The position numbers and the translations under genes are program-made. Below are positions 17,989 to 27,002 of a DNA stretch of 64,000 nucleotides, one piece after another; position 1 is the stretch's first letter, and every line of letters begins with the position of its first letter. Source of the DNA: Spirochaetota bacterium (GTDB lineage: Bacteria > Spirochaetota > Spirochaetia > SPDA01 > JAJSAL01); assembly GCA_024274705.1 (NCBI GenBank), contig JAJSAL010000011.1, forward strand, positions 1 through 64,000. Direction: 5' to 3'. Below the pieces are notes generated by a model. It did not search any database. It saw nothing but the letters and a program-made list of their open reading frames with translations, and was not told the origin of the DNA.

Positions 17989-18220
17989 GCCCGTATAGTG
18001 TAGCACAATTGGGAAAAAAATCCCTGAAAAATGCAATAATTACCAGGAAGACGTGTTGTTTATGATAAACTGAAGAAAATCGGGCGGGATTTTCGCAACG
18101 GCTTCCTGTCTTTCCAAATACCATATAAGCTGCCAACTTGACGGTGGGGAGTACGAGTTTCACGGCTGATACTTTCATTACAGAATCCTTCCATGATAAC
18201 ATCCGGAGTAAGGAGCACCT

Positions 18221-19474
18221 ATGAAAGGGAAAGATAAGATAAAGAACGCATTAGGGCACAAGGATACGAAAGTACCCATGGATTTCGGGTCCAACGCTGT
18301 GACGGGTATGCATGTAAGTGTCGTAGCAGCTTTACGGGACCATTACGGCCTTAAGAAACGGCCGGTGAAGGTTAATGAGCCGTTCCAGATGCTCGGGGAG
18401 GTCGACGAGGAACTGAAAAACGCCATAGGTGTGGATGTGGATGGTATCTATCCCCGGCGTACCATTTTCGGATTTCAGAATACGAATTGGAAAGAATGGC
18501 GTACCCCCTGGGGGCAGGATGTACTGGTACCCGGGGATTTCCAGGTTTTACAGGAAAACGGGAACACCCTGCTCTATCCGAAAGGTGACCGGAGCGCCCG
18601 GCCCAGCGGACGCATGCCGTCCAGTGGTTTTTTCTTCGACTCCATCATCCGGCAACCTCCCATCGAAGAAGATAAGCTGGACCCCGGGGACAACCTGGAA
18701 GAATTCGAGCCGATTTCAGACGAGGACCTTACCTATTACAGGCAGGAGACCGAAAAGCTCGCCGGGACCGGCAGGGCAGTGTTCGTGAATTTCGGTGGTA
18801 CCGGTCTGGGGGATATTGCTCTTGTTCCTGCACCTTTCTTAACAGAGCCTAAAGGTATCCGGGACGTAACGGAGTGGTATATCTCCACGGTTTCCCGAAG
18901 GGATTATATACACGCCGTATTTTCAAAACAAGTCGAAATCGCTCTCGGTAATCTCAGGAAGATCCACGATGTTACAGGTGACAGGGTGGATGCCATGTTT
19001 CTCTGCGGTACGGACTTCGGTACCCAGAGTTCCACCTTCTGCTCCCTGGAAACCTTTGACGAACTCTACTTTCCCTACTATGAAAAGATGACCCGGTGGA
19101 TCCATCAGAACACCGGATGGAAGGTGTTCAAACATTCCTGCGGAGCCGTGAAGGGTTTTATACCACGGTTTATCGATGCGGGGTTCGACATCCTCAACCC
19201 TGTGCAGGCCTCTGCAGCCGGCATGGACCCGGCAACGCTGAAAAAAGAGTTCGGCCACAACCTCGTATTCTGGGGGGGCGGAGTAGATACCCAGAAAACC
19301 CTGCCCTTCGGGACACCGGAGGAAGTGCGGGAACAGGTATTAAAGCGGTTGGAGATCTTTTCTCCCAAAGGCGGATTCGTGTTCAATGCTATTCACAATG
19401 TACAGGCGAAAACGCCGGTAGAGAACGTGGTTGCCATGATCGATGCCGTACATGAGTTCAACGGAAGGGACTAA
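18221..19474 (+). CDS. URO-D superfamily protein (MtaA/CmuA-like)
   Basis: A 417-residue cytoplasmic protein of the uroporphyrinogen decarboxylase fold. It starts MKGKDKIKNALGHKDTKVPM like its relatives. It carries the FKHSCGAV segment near residue 305, where MtaA-type methyltransferases have zinc ligands, and ends with the recurring IHNVQAKTPVENVVAMIDAV motif. True HemE is shorter (about 350) and lacks this tail pattern, so haem synthesis is unlikely. Known non-HemE members move methyl groups between corrinoids and thiols, but no corrinoid protein is adjacent. ATG 18221 follows AAGGAG. The substrate is unknown. Three related genes lie elsewhere in the window. Confidence 0.75.
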   Translation: MKGKDKIKNALGHKDTKVPMDFGSNAVTGMHVSVVAALRDHYGLKKRPVKVNEPFQMLGEVDEELKNAIGVDVDGIYPRRTIFGFQNTNWKEWRTPWGQDVLVPGDFQVLQENGNTLLYPKGDRSARPSGRMPSSGFFFDSIIRQPPIEEDKLDPGDNLEEFEPISDEDLTYYRQETEKLAGTGRAVFVNFGGTGLGDIALVPAPFLTEPKGIRDVTEWYISTVSRRDYIHAVFSKQVEIALGNLRKIHDVTGDRVDAMFLCGTDFGTQSSTFCSLETFDELYFPYYEKMTRWIHQNTGWKVFKHSCGAVKGFIPRFIDAGFDILNPVQASAAGMDPATLKKEFGHNLVFWGGGVDTQKTLPFGTPEEVREQVLKRLEIFSPKGGFVFNAIHNVQAKTPVENVVAMIDAVHEFNGRD

Positions 19475-19722
19475 GGGTACCATATCCGGAGGAGGTTTTC
19501 CACACCCCGGACCATCCGGTTTTTAAGCTTCATCAGTTCCCGGATATCCGCTCCGATTGCCCGGGCGATTTTGAGAAGTGCTTCCTGGGAGCAGTTTCCG
19601 TTGTTCTCCAGGTTCTGAATCGTCTCCAGGGTCAGTCCGGCAGCTTTCGCGAGGGCAGCCTGGGACCACCCTAAGTACTCCCGGTATTTTTTACAGAGAC
19701 GGGCCACTTCCCGCATGGACAT
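19471..19722 (-). CDS. Small Xre/Cro-type helix-turn-helix regulator
   Basis: An 83-residue DNA-binding protein. Residues about 12-65 form an HTH_3 domain with WSQAALAKAAGLTLETIQNL, where the recognition helix is the segment after GLT. The C-terminal 15 residues are outside the domain. It has a GGAGG 9 nt before ATG 19722 and a minus-strand TTGATG (19775-19770), 18 nt, TATAAA (19751-19746) promoter. It converges with the URO-D-like gene, overlapping by 4 bp. Target unknown; autoregulation is typical for such small regulators. Confidence 0.8.
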   Translation of the reverse strand: MSMREVARLCKKYREYLGWSQAALAKAAGLTLETIQNLENNGNCSQEALLKIARAIGADIRELMKLKNRMVRGVENLLRIWYP

Positions 19723-19847
19723 GATCGATATCCTCCAGATATCCTTTTATACTTGTAATATATAGCATACATCAAGGGGATATTCCCGGTACATATGTGA
19801 CACTTTTATGGCATTTTAAGCAGGAGTACCGGTGAATATGACGGGTG

Positions 19848-20465
19848 TCAGTTGGAATAGCGGATAAGCACCTGGCTGATGCCCAGCTTCCTGAGGGAAC
19901 TGGTGGTTTTTCCCAGGTCCGGGGTTGGTATGTTGTAAAGCATCACCCGGATGATGCCCACATCGGTGAATTCGAATTCCGGGTTAAGCCCGTTGGATTC
20001 CAGTAGGCTCTTCAGCCGGAGGGCGTTTTCCCGGCTGGAAAACGCACCCACCTGGATCGAACAGAGAAGGTTACGCGAGGTGTCCGGAGCTGTCTCCGCG
20101 GCATCTGCGGTTTTGACGATATCCAACCGGACCCGGGCTATACCGGCGCCGGTCATTGCAATCGCTTTAGCGCCGGCCCGGGAAAGATCGATAATTCTTC
20201 CTTCTATAAAGGGCCCCCGGTCGTTGATCCGAACCACGACGGATTTGCCGTTTTCCAGGTTGGTAACTTTTACATGGGTGTTGAACGGCAGGGCCTTGTG
20301 GGCAGCAGTAAGCTTGTTGGTGTCGAAGATCTCACCGCTGGCGGTCTGCCGCCCCTGGAATTTGCCGCCGTACCAGGATGCATACCCTTCCTCTGCTCCG
20401 GTCGGAAGGGGTGTCAGGAGGAAGAGTAGAAATACAGCGCAGGGAATCGTTGGGTACCGTTTCAT
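19848..20465 (-). CDS. rlpA: RlpA-like septal/peptidoglycan lytic protein with SPOR domain
   Basis: A 205-residue exported protein. A signal peptide ending near LPTGAEE precedes a double-psi barrel with [19 protein letters not shown] and [19 protein letters not shown], which hold the lytic transglycosylase active-site region (E and D, H in [11 protein letters not shown]). A C-terminal SPOR domain begins at [14 protein letters not shown] and should bind denuded septal glycan. RlpA proteins act in cell separation. The signal peptide has no obvious lipobox cysteine, so this may be a periplasmic rather than a lipoprotein form. A TATAAT lies only 3 nt upstream of the ATG, so the real start or promoter may differ. 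Confidence 0.85.
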   Translation of the reverse strand: MKRYPTIPCAVFLLFLLTPLPTGAEEGYASWYGGKFQGRQTASGEIFDTNKLTAAHKALPFNTHVKVTNLENGKSVVVRINDRGPFIEGRIIDLSRAGAKAIAMTGAGIARVRLDIVKTADAAETAPDTSRNLLCSIQVGAFSSRENALRLKSLLESNGLNPEFEFTDVGIIRVMLYNIPTPDLGKTTSSLRKLGISQVLIRYSN

Positions 20466-20581
20466 ACTATTATATCGGCTCCCGGGGCTCTGAATTTAAC
20501 CCAATGTCCGGTAGTGGAAAATCTTCCGGGAGCACAGAGGAAATAAAAAAGAGAGAGTTGAATTATTCGCTACCGCAGATA

Positions 20582-21193
20582 TTAAGGTTCAATACCAATT
20601 ATCACCAACGGCACCGCAGGTACTCCCCTCCCTTGCCGCAGCACATTGTATAATTCAGACTCATAGTAAGCGACTCCGGAACTCATTTCAGATTGGAGTG
20701 ATTTCATTGGCAAAATCTCAATACCAACATCTATTTTATCACCCACATAAAAGGCTAAATGCTTCACAAAAAGGTCATAAGCTACAAATGGATATTTACC
20801 AAATTGTACCTCGATTGCAACCCGTTCCTTTACATAATCGGTTTGATTATAACTGAAAATTGGTATTTCTCCGGAATCCTTTATCTCTTTTTTTTGGTCT
20901 TCTGCAGAAAGAGCTAATGTTTTTCTTATTAATTTTTCACTTTTTGTTACCCAGTAACTAACCCTGCTTTCTCCCCACCTTTTATCTTTCAGAAAAATAG
21001 AAAACTCTTTATTCATATCTACCGGGCTGTACAGTACTTTACCTTTCATTGTCTTTTCTTTTGACACTTTAGTCTTACATTTTATAGCATCAATGCTATT
21101 AATGACCGAAATTATTTCTTCCCATAAGTCATCCTTATGAACAAGTAAATACTCTAATCCATTAAGATGAGAGTATTTCTCTTTAATTTGCAT
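20582..21193 (-). CDS. Type II restriction endonuclease, BglII-like
   Basis: A 203-residue protein whose C-terminal half matches the BglII fold: VAIEVQFGKYPFVAYD, which holds the E-x-Q active-site pair seen in BglII, then DVGIEILPMKSLQ, then SSGVAYYESELYNVL. It starts 2 nt after the methyltransferase gene stops, the expected restriction-modification layout. The DNA is visibly more AT-rich and uses more AAA, AAT and TTT codons than its neighbours, which points to horizontal acquisition. The recognition sequence cannot be assigned. BglII itself cuts AGATCT, and that hexamer occurs several times in this window, so its presence alone is not informative. Confidence 0.75.
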   Translation of the reverse strand: MQIKEKYSHLNGLEYLLVHKDDLWEEIISVINSIDAIKCKTKVSKEKTMKGKVLYSPVDMNKEFSIFLKDKRWGESRVSYWVTKSEKLIRKTLALSAEDQKKEIKDSGEIPIFSYNQTDYVKERVAIEVQFGKYPFVAYDLFVKHLAFYVGDKIDVGIEILPMKSLQSEMSSGVAYYESELYNVLRQGRGVPAVPLVIIGIEP

Positions 21194-21195
21194 AA

Positions 21196-22143
21196 TCAGA
21201 CTGACCCTTTTTCATTCAATAATTCCAGTTGTTTGCCATTACCGTTTATATTTTCCCATGGGGATTTTGTAATTTTGCTGTTGGTTGCTTTGGGATCATA
21301 AATCGGCTTATTCATTGGTCTAGTTTTTAAGGTTCCTTCAATTTCCATTTGAACCCTGTCCTTTGACAATTCAATGTATTTTTGCATAACTTCAGAACCA
21401 ATTCCTATTCTATTGTGCCTAATAGCTGCAATTATAGTAGTCCCTGTTCCCGAAAATGGATCAAATACTTTATCCCCTACATCAGTAAGACTTAAAACCA
21501 GTCTTTCAATTAATTCGACCGGGAATTGACACGGGTGTTCCGTTTTTTCTATATGGTTGCTTTTTACGTCTGGAATGTTCCAAATATCTCCTGGATTTTT
21601 TCCTAGAGGATTACACGAGTACTGTCCCGCTTTGGGTCCCTTAAAGTATTTTTTTCCCGGATACTTTTGCGGAACCCTGACCGGGTCAAGATTAAATGTG
21701 TAATCGTCGGATTTTGTAAACCAATTTATGGTTTCATACCTTCCTGAGAATCTTTTGGAGCAGTGAAGGCCATGTTCAAAACCCCAAATGATTCTATTTC
21801 TTAATTTAAGTCCTAAATCTCTAAAAAATGGATATAAAATTGTATCAAGGGGAATTATTTCGCCTTGTTGTACATAGTTACCTACTTGCCAGCAAATACT
21901 GCCTTCCGGATGAAGCACCCGGAAACACTCTTTAATTATCAAGTTCTGTTGTTCCACATATCTATCAAGTTTTAACCTTTTTTCGTATTCTTTTCCAATA
22001 TTATATGGAGGTGAGGTAACTACCAATTTAATCGTATTTTCAGGTATTTTTTTGAGTAATTCCAAGCAGCTGCCATGATATATGATAGCATCAGCTGATT
22101 CATCATAATCATATGAAATACTCTTTATTTCCAGCATACACAT
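21196..22143 (-). CDS. DNA methyltransferase of beta class (N4-cytosine or N6-adenine)
   Basis: A 315-residue methyltransferase. Catalytic motif IV VTSPPYNIG (residue about 50) precedes AdoMet-binding motif I DPFSGTGTT (about 235), the order of the beta class. ATG 22143 follows GGGAGG; an upstream extension to 22203 lacks such a site. It is the protective partner of the BglII-like nuclease directly downstream. An SPPY motif IV is common to N4-cytosine enzymes and some N6-adenine ones, so the modified base is open. The AT-rich composition matches the nuclease gene and contrasts with rlpA and lysS on either side. Confidence 0.85.
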   Translation of the reverse strand: MCMLEIKSISYDYDESADAIIYHGSCLELLKKIPENTIKLVVTSPPYNIGKEYEKRLKLDRYVEQQNLIIKECFRVLHPEGSICWQVGNYVQQGEIIPLDTILYPFFRDLGLKLRNRIIWGFEHGLHCSKRFSGRYETINWFTKSDDYTFNLDPVRVPQKYPGKKYFKGPKAGQYSCNPLGKNPGDIWNIPDVKSNHIEKTEHPCQFPVELIERLVLSLTDVGDKVFDPFSGTGTTIIAAIRHNRIGIGSEVMQKYIELSKDRVQMEIEGTLKTRPMNKPIYDPKATNSKITKSPWENINGNGKQLELLNEKGSV

Positions 22144-22275
22144 ACAATACCTCCCTTGTATTTTTGAATCAAGTGTTTCTATAAATTGCCCTATTCCTGT
22201 CATTAATGTAACAAAGAAACACGGTACACTGCTTCGATAAAAACAAATCTGTCCGGCTGAAGCAGGTACCTCTCC

Positions 22276-22304
22276 TTGAATAAGAGGATAGCCCTAGGTA
22301 TAAT
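22276..22304 (+). promoter_or_regulatory. Strong sigma-70 promoter directly abutting lysS
   Basis: TTGAAT at 22276-22281, exactly 17 nt, then a perfect TATAAT at 22299-22304. The lysS ATG lies at 22312, only 7 nt after the -10 box, so the transcript should begin at or within 1-2 nt of the start codon. There is no Shine-Dalgarno, which supports a leaderless mRNA. Confidence 0.7.
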
Positions 22305-22311
22305 CGCCTCC

Positions 22312-23892
22312 ATGGGTAAGGCATCGGTACACTGGGCGGACGTAAGCGCGGATAAGATTATCCGGGAACACGGGGAGAAAGAGGTGTACGTGTGTGCTTC
22401 CGGGATTACCCCTTCCGGAACCATTCATATCGGGAACTTCCGGGAGATTATCTCCGTGGATCTCGTGGTGCGGACACTACGTGACAAGGGGAAGCAGGTA
22501 CGGTTTATCTATTCCTGGGATGATTACGATGTATTTCGTAAAGTTCCGGAGAATATGCCGAACCGGGAAATGCTGGAGACATATCTTAGAAAACCGATCA
22601 CCCTGGTGCCGGATCCCCAAGGAAATGAAGAGAGCTATGCACGGGTGCATGAGAAAGAATTGGAAGCCCTTCTCCATATCGTTGGAATAGATCCTGAATA
22701 TATCTACCAGGCGAAACAGTACCGTGCTTCTGTATATGCAGATGGAATCCGCAGGGCCCTGGAGAAGAGGGACACCATCCGGGAAATCCTGAATCAACAC
22801 AGGTCGGATCCGCTGCCGGAAGAGTGGTGGCCTGTATCGGTTTTCTGCACCGCCTGTCTTAAGGACACGACCCGGTGTACGGCCTGGGACGGTGAATGGG
22901 ATATTTCCTACACCTGCGAATCCTGTGGGAACGGGGAGACAGTCGATCTTAGAGAAACTTCGGCGGTAAAGCTCCCTTGGCGGATAGACTGGCCTATGCG
23001 GTGGAAATTCGAAGGGGTGGATTTCGAGCCTGCAGGAAAAGACCATCATTCCGAGGGCGGATCGTTTGATACGGCCCGTGCCATCGTGACCCAGGTCTAT
23101 GATGGCAGACCGCCTGTAACGTTTCAATATGATTTTATCAGCATAAAGGGGAGGGGCGGCAAGATTTCTTCTTCCAGCGGAGAGGTTGTCTCCCTTAAGG
23201 ATGTACTGGAAGTATACCAGCCGGAAATAGTACGCTACCTGTTCGCCGGGACCAGGCCGAACATGGAGTTCGCCATCTCTTTTGACCTTGATGTGCTCAA
23301 GATTTATGAGGATTACGATAAGTGCGAACGAATCTATTTCGGTGTTGAGGAAGTCGGGGAAAAACGGAGGGAAAAAGAGAAACGGACCTACGAACTCTCC
23401 CAGGTACACAAAGTGCCTTCAGTTATGCCCTTTCAGGTACCCCTGCGCCACCTGTGCAACCTTCTCCAGATCCATGACGGCAGCATCGATGATGTTGTGG
23501 GTCTCTTTCATGGAGAGAACCTGGATACGGAACAGGAAAAGAGGCTCCGGGACCGGGCCAGGTGCGGCTGGAACTGGATTACCACCTTTGCTCCCGGGGA
23601 TTTCAGGTTCAGTCTGAAAAACCCGGCAAAGCCTATGGAACGCTTAAGCGAAGCTGAGCTGACAGCAGTCCGGAAACTGCGGCAGGAGATTGAAGAAAAT
23701 TTTGGTACTCATGATGAAAAAAGCCTGGGCGAAGCCATTTATGCAATCGCCGGTGATGCCGGCGTGGAACCGAAGGACCTGTTCCGGGCTGTGTACCGGG
23801 TACTCATCGGTAAAGACCGGGGACCGAGACTCGCCGGTTTTATCCTGACAACCGGCCGGGACCGGATCCTGGATATCCTGAAACCCTACTGA
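22312..23892 (+). CDS. lysS: Class I lysyl-tRNA synthetase (archaeal/spirochaetal type)
   Basis: Charges tRNA-Lys in the cytoplasm; 526 residues. The Rossmann catalytic domain has the HIGH-like motif in TPSGTIHIGNFRE (near residue 40) and the KMSKS-like motif in GRGGKISSSSGEVVS (near 280). A four-cysteine zinc-like pair (CTACLKDTTRC ... CESCGNG) lies near 185-205. Class I LysRS is the archaeal form and is typical of spirochaetes, whereas most bacteria use class II. The start ATG at 22312 is fixed by alignment to SVHWADVSADKI and by the promoter just upstream. It is followed after 18 nt by rpiA. Confidence 0.95.
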   Translation: MGKASVHWADVSADKIIREHGEKEVYVCASGITPSGTIHIGNFREIISVDLVVRTLRDKGKQVRFIYSWDDYDVFRKVPENMPNREMLETYLRKPITLVPDPQGNEESYARVHEKELEALLHIVGIDPEYIYQAKQYRASVYADGIRRALEKRDTIREILNQHRSDPLPEEWWPVSVFCTACLKDTTRCTAWDGEWDISYTCESCGNGETVDLRETSAVKLPWRIDWPMRWKFEGVDFEPAGKDHHSEGGSFDTARAIVTQVYDGRPPVTFQYDFISIKGRGGKISSSSGEVVSLKDVLEVYQPEIVRYLFAGTRPNMEFAISFDLDVLKIYEDYDKCERIYFGVEEVGEKRREKEKRTYELSQVHKVPSVMPFQVPLRHLCNLLQIHDGSIDDVVGLFHGENLDTEQEKRLRDRARCGWNWITTFAPGDFRFSLKNPAKPMERLSEAELTAVRKLRQEIEENFGTHDEKSLGEAIYAIAGDAGVEPKDLFRAVYRVLIGKDRGPRLAGFILTTGRDRILDILKPY

Positions 23893-23910
23893 TACGAGAG
23901 GACCCTTTAC

Positions 23911-24636
23911 ATGGATACAGAACAGATAAAAGAACGGGTCGGCAGCCGGGCTGTTGATGATTATGTCACCAGCGGGATGAAAATCGGCCTGGGTACCGGT
24001 TCCACTGCCGTGTGGGCGGTTCGACGCCTTGGGGAACTCCTCGCGAAGGGAGCGCTCAAGGATATCCTGGCGGTTCCCACCAGCTCCCAGACGATCATGG
24101 AGTGCCAGGACTTGGGGATACCCCTCCGGAGTGTGAACGATCCGGAAGTATCCGGGGAACTCGATCTGACCATAGACGGAGCGGACGAGGTTGATTCTTC
24201 CCTCTTCTGCACAAAAGGAGGCGGAGGCGCCCTCCTTATCGAAAAAATCGTTGCCTACAGTTCCAAACGTTTCATCATCGTGATTGACGAGAATAAAATC
24301 GTTTCAAACCTGGGGCTGAAGTTCCCGGTACCCGTAGAGGTGGTGCGGGAAGCAAGGGTACCTGCCACAAAAGCCATGGAACACCTGGGAGCCCGCGTGG
24401 AAGTACGGATGGCTCTTAAAAAAATGGGGCCGGTGATTACGGACAACGGCAACATCATCCTGGATATCCGGTTTGACGGGCCTATCGATCCGATGGAGAT
24501 GGAACAGGAACTGAATCACATCCCCGGGGTCGTGGAAAACGGGCTGTTTACAAGGATCAAACCCATTGTCCTCGTGGGAACGACTTCCGGCAAGGTTCAA
24601 CGCTATACCAGTGATGAAATCCCGAAATCCGAATAA
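23911..24636 (+). CDS. rpiA: Ribose-5-phosphate isomerase A
   Basis: Interconverts ribose 5-phosphate and ribulose 5-phosphate; 241 residues. Visible motifs: IGLGTGSTAVWAVRRLG near residue 25, LTIDGADEVD near 87 with catalytic aspartates, and KGGGGALLIEKIVA near 101 with the conserved lysine and glutamate. It lies 18 nt after lysS and overlaps the start of the MMPL gene by 23 nt. The window also encodes an unrelated RpiB (34822-35259), so this gene is probably the housekeeping enzyme. Confidence 0.95.
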   Translation: MDTEQIKERVGSRAVDDYVTSGMKIGLGTGSTAVWAVRRLGELLAKGALKDILAVPTSSQTIMECQDLGIPLRSVNDPEVSGELDLTIDGADEVDSSLFCTKGGGGALLIEKIVAYSSKRFIIVIDENKIVSNLGLKFPVPVEVVREARVPATKAMEHLGARVEVRMALKKMGPVITDNGNIILDIRFDGPIDPMEMEQELNHIPGVVENGLFTRIKPIVLVGTTSGKVQRYTSDEIPKSE

Positions 24637-26935
24637 ACGCCTTCTCTACAGGATCATCGCCTTTGCCGTGAGCAAGCCCCTCATAGTACTGGGTCTCGTT
24701 GTCGTCCTTACCGCGGTGTTCGCATTCTTCGCTGTCCGGATCCAGGTGAAGCCGGACGTAATAAGTCTCCTTCCGGAGGATAATACAGATGAAGCACCGG
24801 GGCAGGAACGGAAAGACCCTGCGGAAAATGCGGGGGAGGAGTTCCTCATCATCGCAATAGAAGGTGATGACATCTTTTCTCCGGATGTTCTTTCCCTCTA
24901 TTACGATGTGCTGGAACAGGTTGTAGCTATAGAAGGAATCGAACCGGGAATTACACCTTTTAACCTTACGGTGTTCGAAAAAAGGGGGGGAAGGCTGGTG
25001 ATGGGTCCCCCGGTACCCCGGGGGAGACCGCCGGGAAACAAAGAACAGGCAGAACAGTTCCGGGAAAAACTGCTGTCTACACGGTATGCCAGGAACTTCA
25101 TCATATCCGAAGACGGTACCCTTTTATCCGCTTTTTTACCGGCGGTAAAGCGTGATTCGTACGGCAGCCTGATGGAGCGGATCCGGGAGATCACCCGGCC
25201 CCTGGAGGAACTGACAGCCACCTATGTGAGCGGCTCCATCCCCTTCGTGGAGAGGACCGAGGTGTACCTTTCCCGGAACTTCATCCGCCTCCTTATCCTT
25301 GCCTCTGTGATCATCCTTTTCATGTACTATCTCTCCTTCCGCTCTTTCCGTGCAGTTTTGCTGCCTACGGTTGTGGTCCTCCTGGGAACGTTGTGGACCA
25401 TCGGGTTCATGAGCATGATGGGATTTGCCGTTACCATCATCACCATTATCACTCCGCCCCTGGTCCTTACCCTGGGTAGTTCCTACAGCATTCATATCCT
25501 CAACCAGTACTATCGGGAATCGAAGCCCGGCCTGTAAGGTTCGGGTTGGATTACCGGAGCGGTGTTCCATGTGAACAGTACTATCCTTCTGGCATCCGCT
25601 ACCACGATTGCCGGCATCCTGAGCCTGGGGGTTACCACCCTCCGCCTGACCCGGGAGTTCGCCGTTGCCACCTCTTTCGGCATATTCGCCTGTGCTCTTC
25701 TGTCGTTCCTCTTTTTCCCGGCCTTTCTGGCGATACTGAAACCCCCTAAAGAAAAACACGCCGAGCTCGTCCTTGCAGGAACACTCTCCCGGGTCATGGA
25801 AGGACTGGGAAGAACAGTGTATCGTTTCCGGGTTCTCCTTGTCGTCATTGCCTTGGGAATTGTTCTGGTGTTCGGCCTGCTTGCAGGGAAGCTGGAGTAC
25901 AACACGGACACCATAAGTTATTTTCCCGGGCACGACCGGGTGATACAGGACATGTACGCCATCACCGACAAGCTGGGAGGATTCGATGAACTGAAAGTGG
26001 TGCTGCATGCACCGGGGGACGAACAGAACTATTTCCTGGACGCCGAAGTACTCGAACCGGTTTCCCGCCTGGAAGAAGAACTGGAAGGTTATCCTGACAT
26101 CAGTTATGTTTCTTCTTTTGTCTCGTATCTGAAATACCTGAACCAGGTGATGTACGGCTCTTACGGTCTCCCGGAGAAACGGTCTCTCATCCTTCTCCTT
26201 TCCCGGTACCTGAAAACCCTGCAGGGTGGAGATGTAAATCCAGTACTATCAGGAATCATCGATCCCGAGGGCACTACACTCACCCTGTCCCTCCGGATAT
26301 TCAACAGCAGTACCGGCAGGTTTGTCGATGAAAGGGGCGTACGCAGGATACTTGCATTTCTTGAGCAGTCCATCGGGGAAATTATACCCGGAGAAATCGA
26401 CACGGAAATCCAGGGGATAAGCCTCAAATACCTTGCCCTGTCGGACATGATCCGGGAGGATCTTCTGAGTTCTATGCTTATTTCCCTGGCGGCGGTATTC
26501 GCCATTGCCGCCCTTGCCTACAGGTCGCTGAAATTCGGTATCTTCACCCTTATCCCCCTCTTTATCGGGATCATGATGAATTTTATTCTGATGGTACTCT
26601 TCAGGATTCCACTGGACCTGCTGACCATCATGGTGTCCAGCATAGTCATCGGGGTAGGGGTGGATGATGCGATCCACTTCATCATCCGTTTCCGGCAGGA
26701 GTGGAAGGGAGGCCCGGTGACACCGGAGGTCCTTTCCAGAACACTCCAGGTATCCGGGAGGCCCATCTTTCTTACCACGGTATCCATCGTCGGCGGGCTG
26801 GCTGTCCTCCTGTTTGCCAGCTTCAAACCCATCGTGTACTTCGGGGTCCTGGTACTCATCTCCCTGTCCGCCACCTGTATCGGTACCCTCCTTTTCCTCC
26901 CGGCGTTCCTTTCGTTTATGAAGGGAAGGCGTTAA
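24614..26935 (+). pseudogene. MMPL/RND-family exporter gene with one in-frame UAA
   Basis: A 773-codon predicted RND-superfamily membrane protein with two repeated halves. Each half has one N-terminal helix, a large periplasmic loop and a helical bundle (second-half core ILMVLFRIPLDLLTIMVSS, then GVGVDDAIHFIIRF). Family members export lipids or hopanoids, or act as sterol-sensing transporters. At 25535-25537 a TAA follows ESKPGL near codon 308, and the same frame continues GSGWITGAVFHVNSTILLAS, the expected next helix. A change from GAA, CAA or AAA explains it. Both flanks are intact and no other lesion is seen. ATG 24614 overlaps rpiA. The second fragment has a possible internal ATG at 25568, but would lack half the fold. 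Confidence 0.85.
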
Positions 26936-27002
26936 TCTATTGTACAACCGGCGTACACCGGGCTATGATGCCTGACATTGTGAAGGAATTAAGGAGGAGT
27001 CG

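Noticed and set aside
22477-23409. A 310-codon minus-strand frame inside lysS
   Set aside because: Antisense to a clear class I lysyl-tRNA synthetase, with no recognisable domain.
25136-26008. A 290-codon minus-strand frame through the MMPL stop
   Set aside because: Highly charged composition typical of an antisense shadow; the plus-strand MMPL sequence is recognised on both sides.
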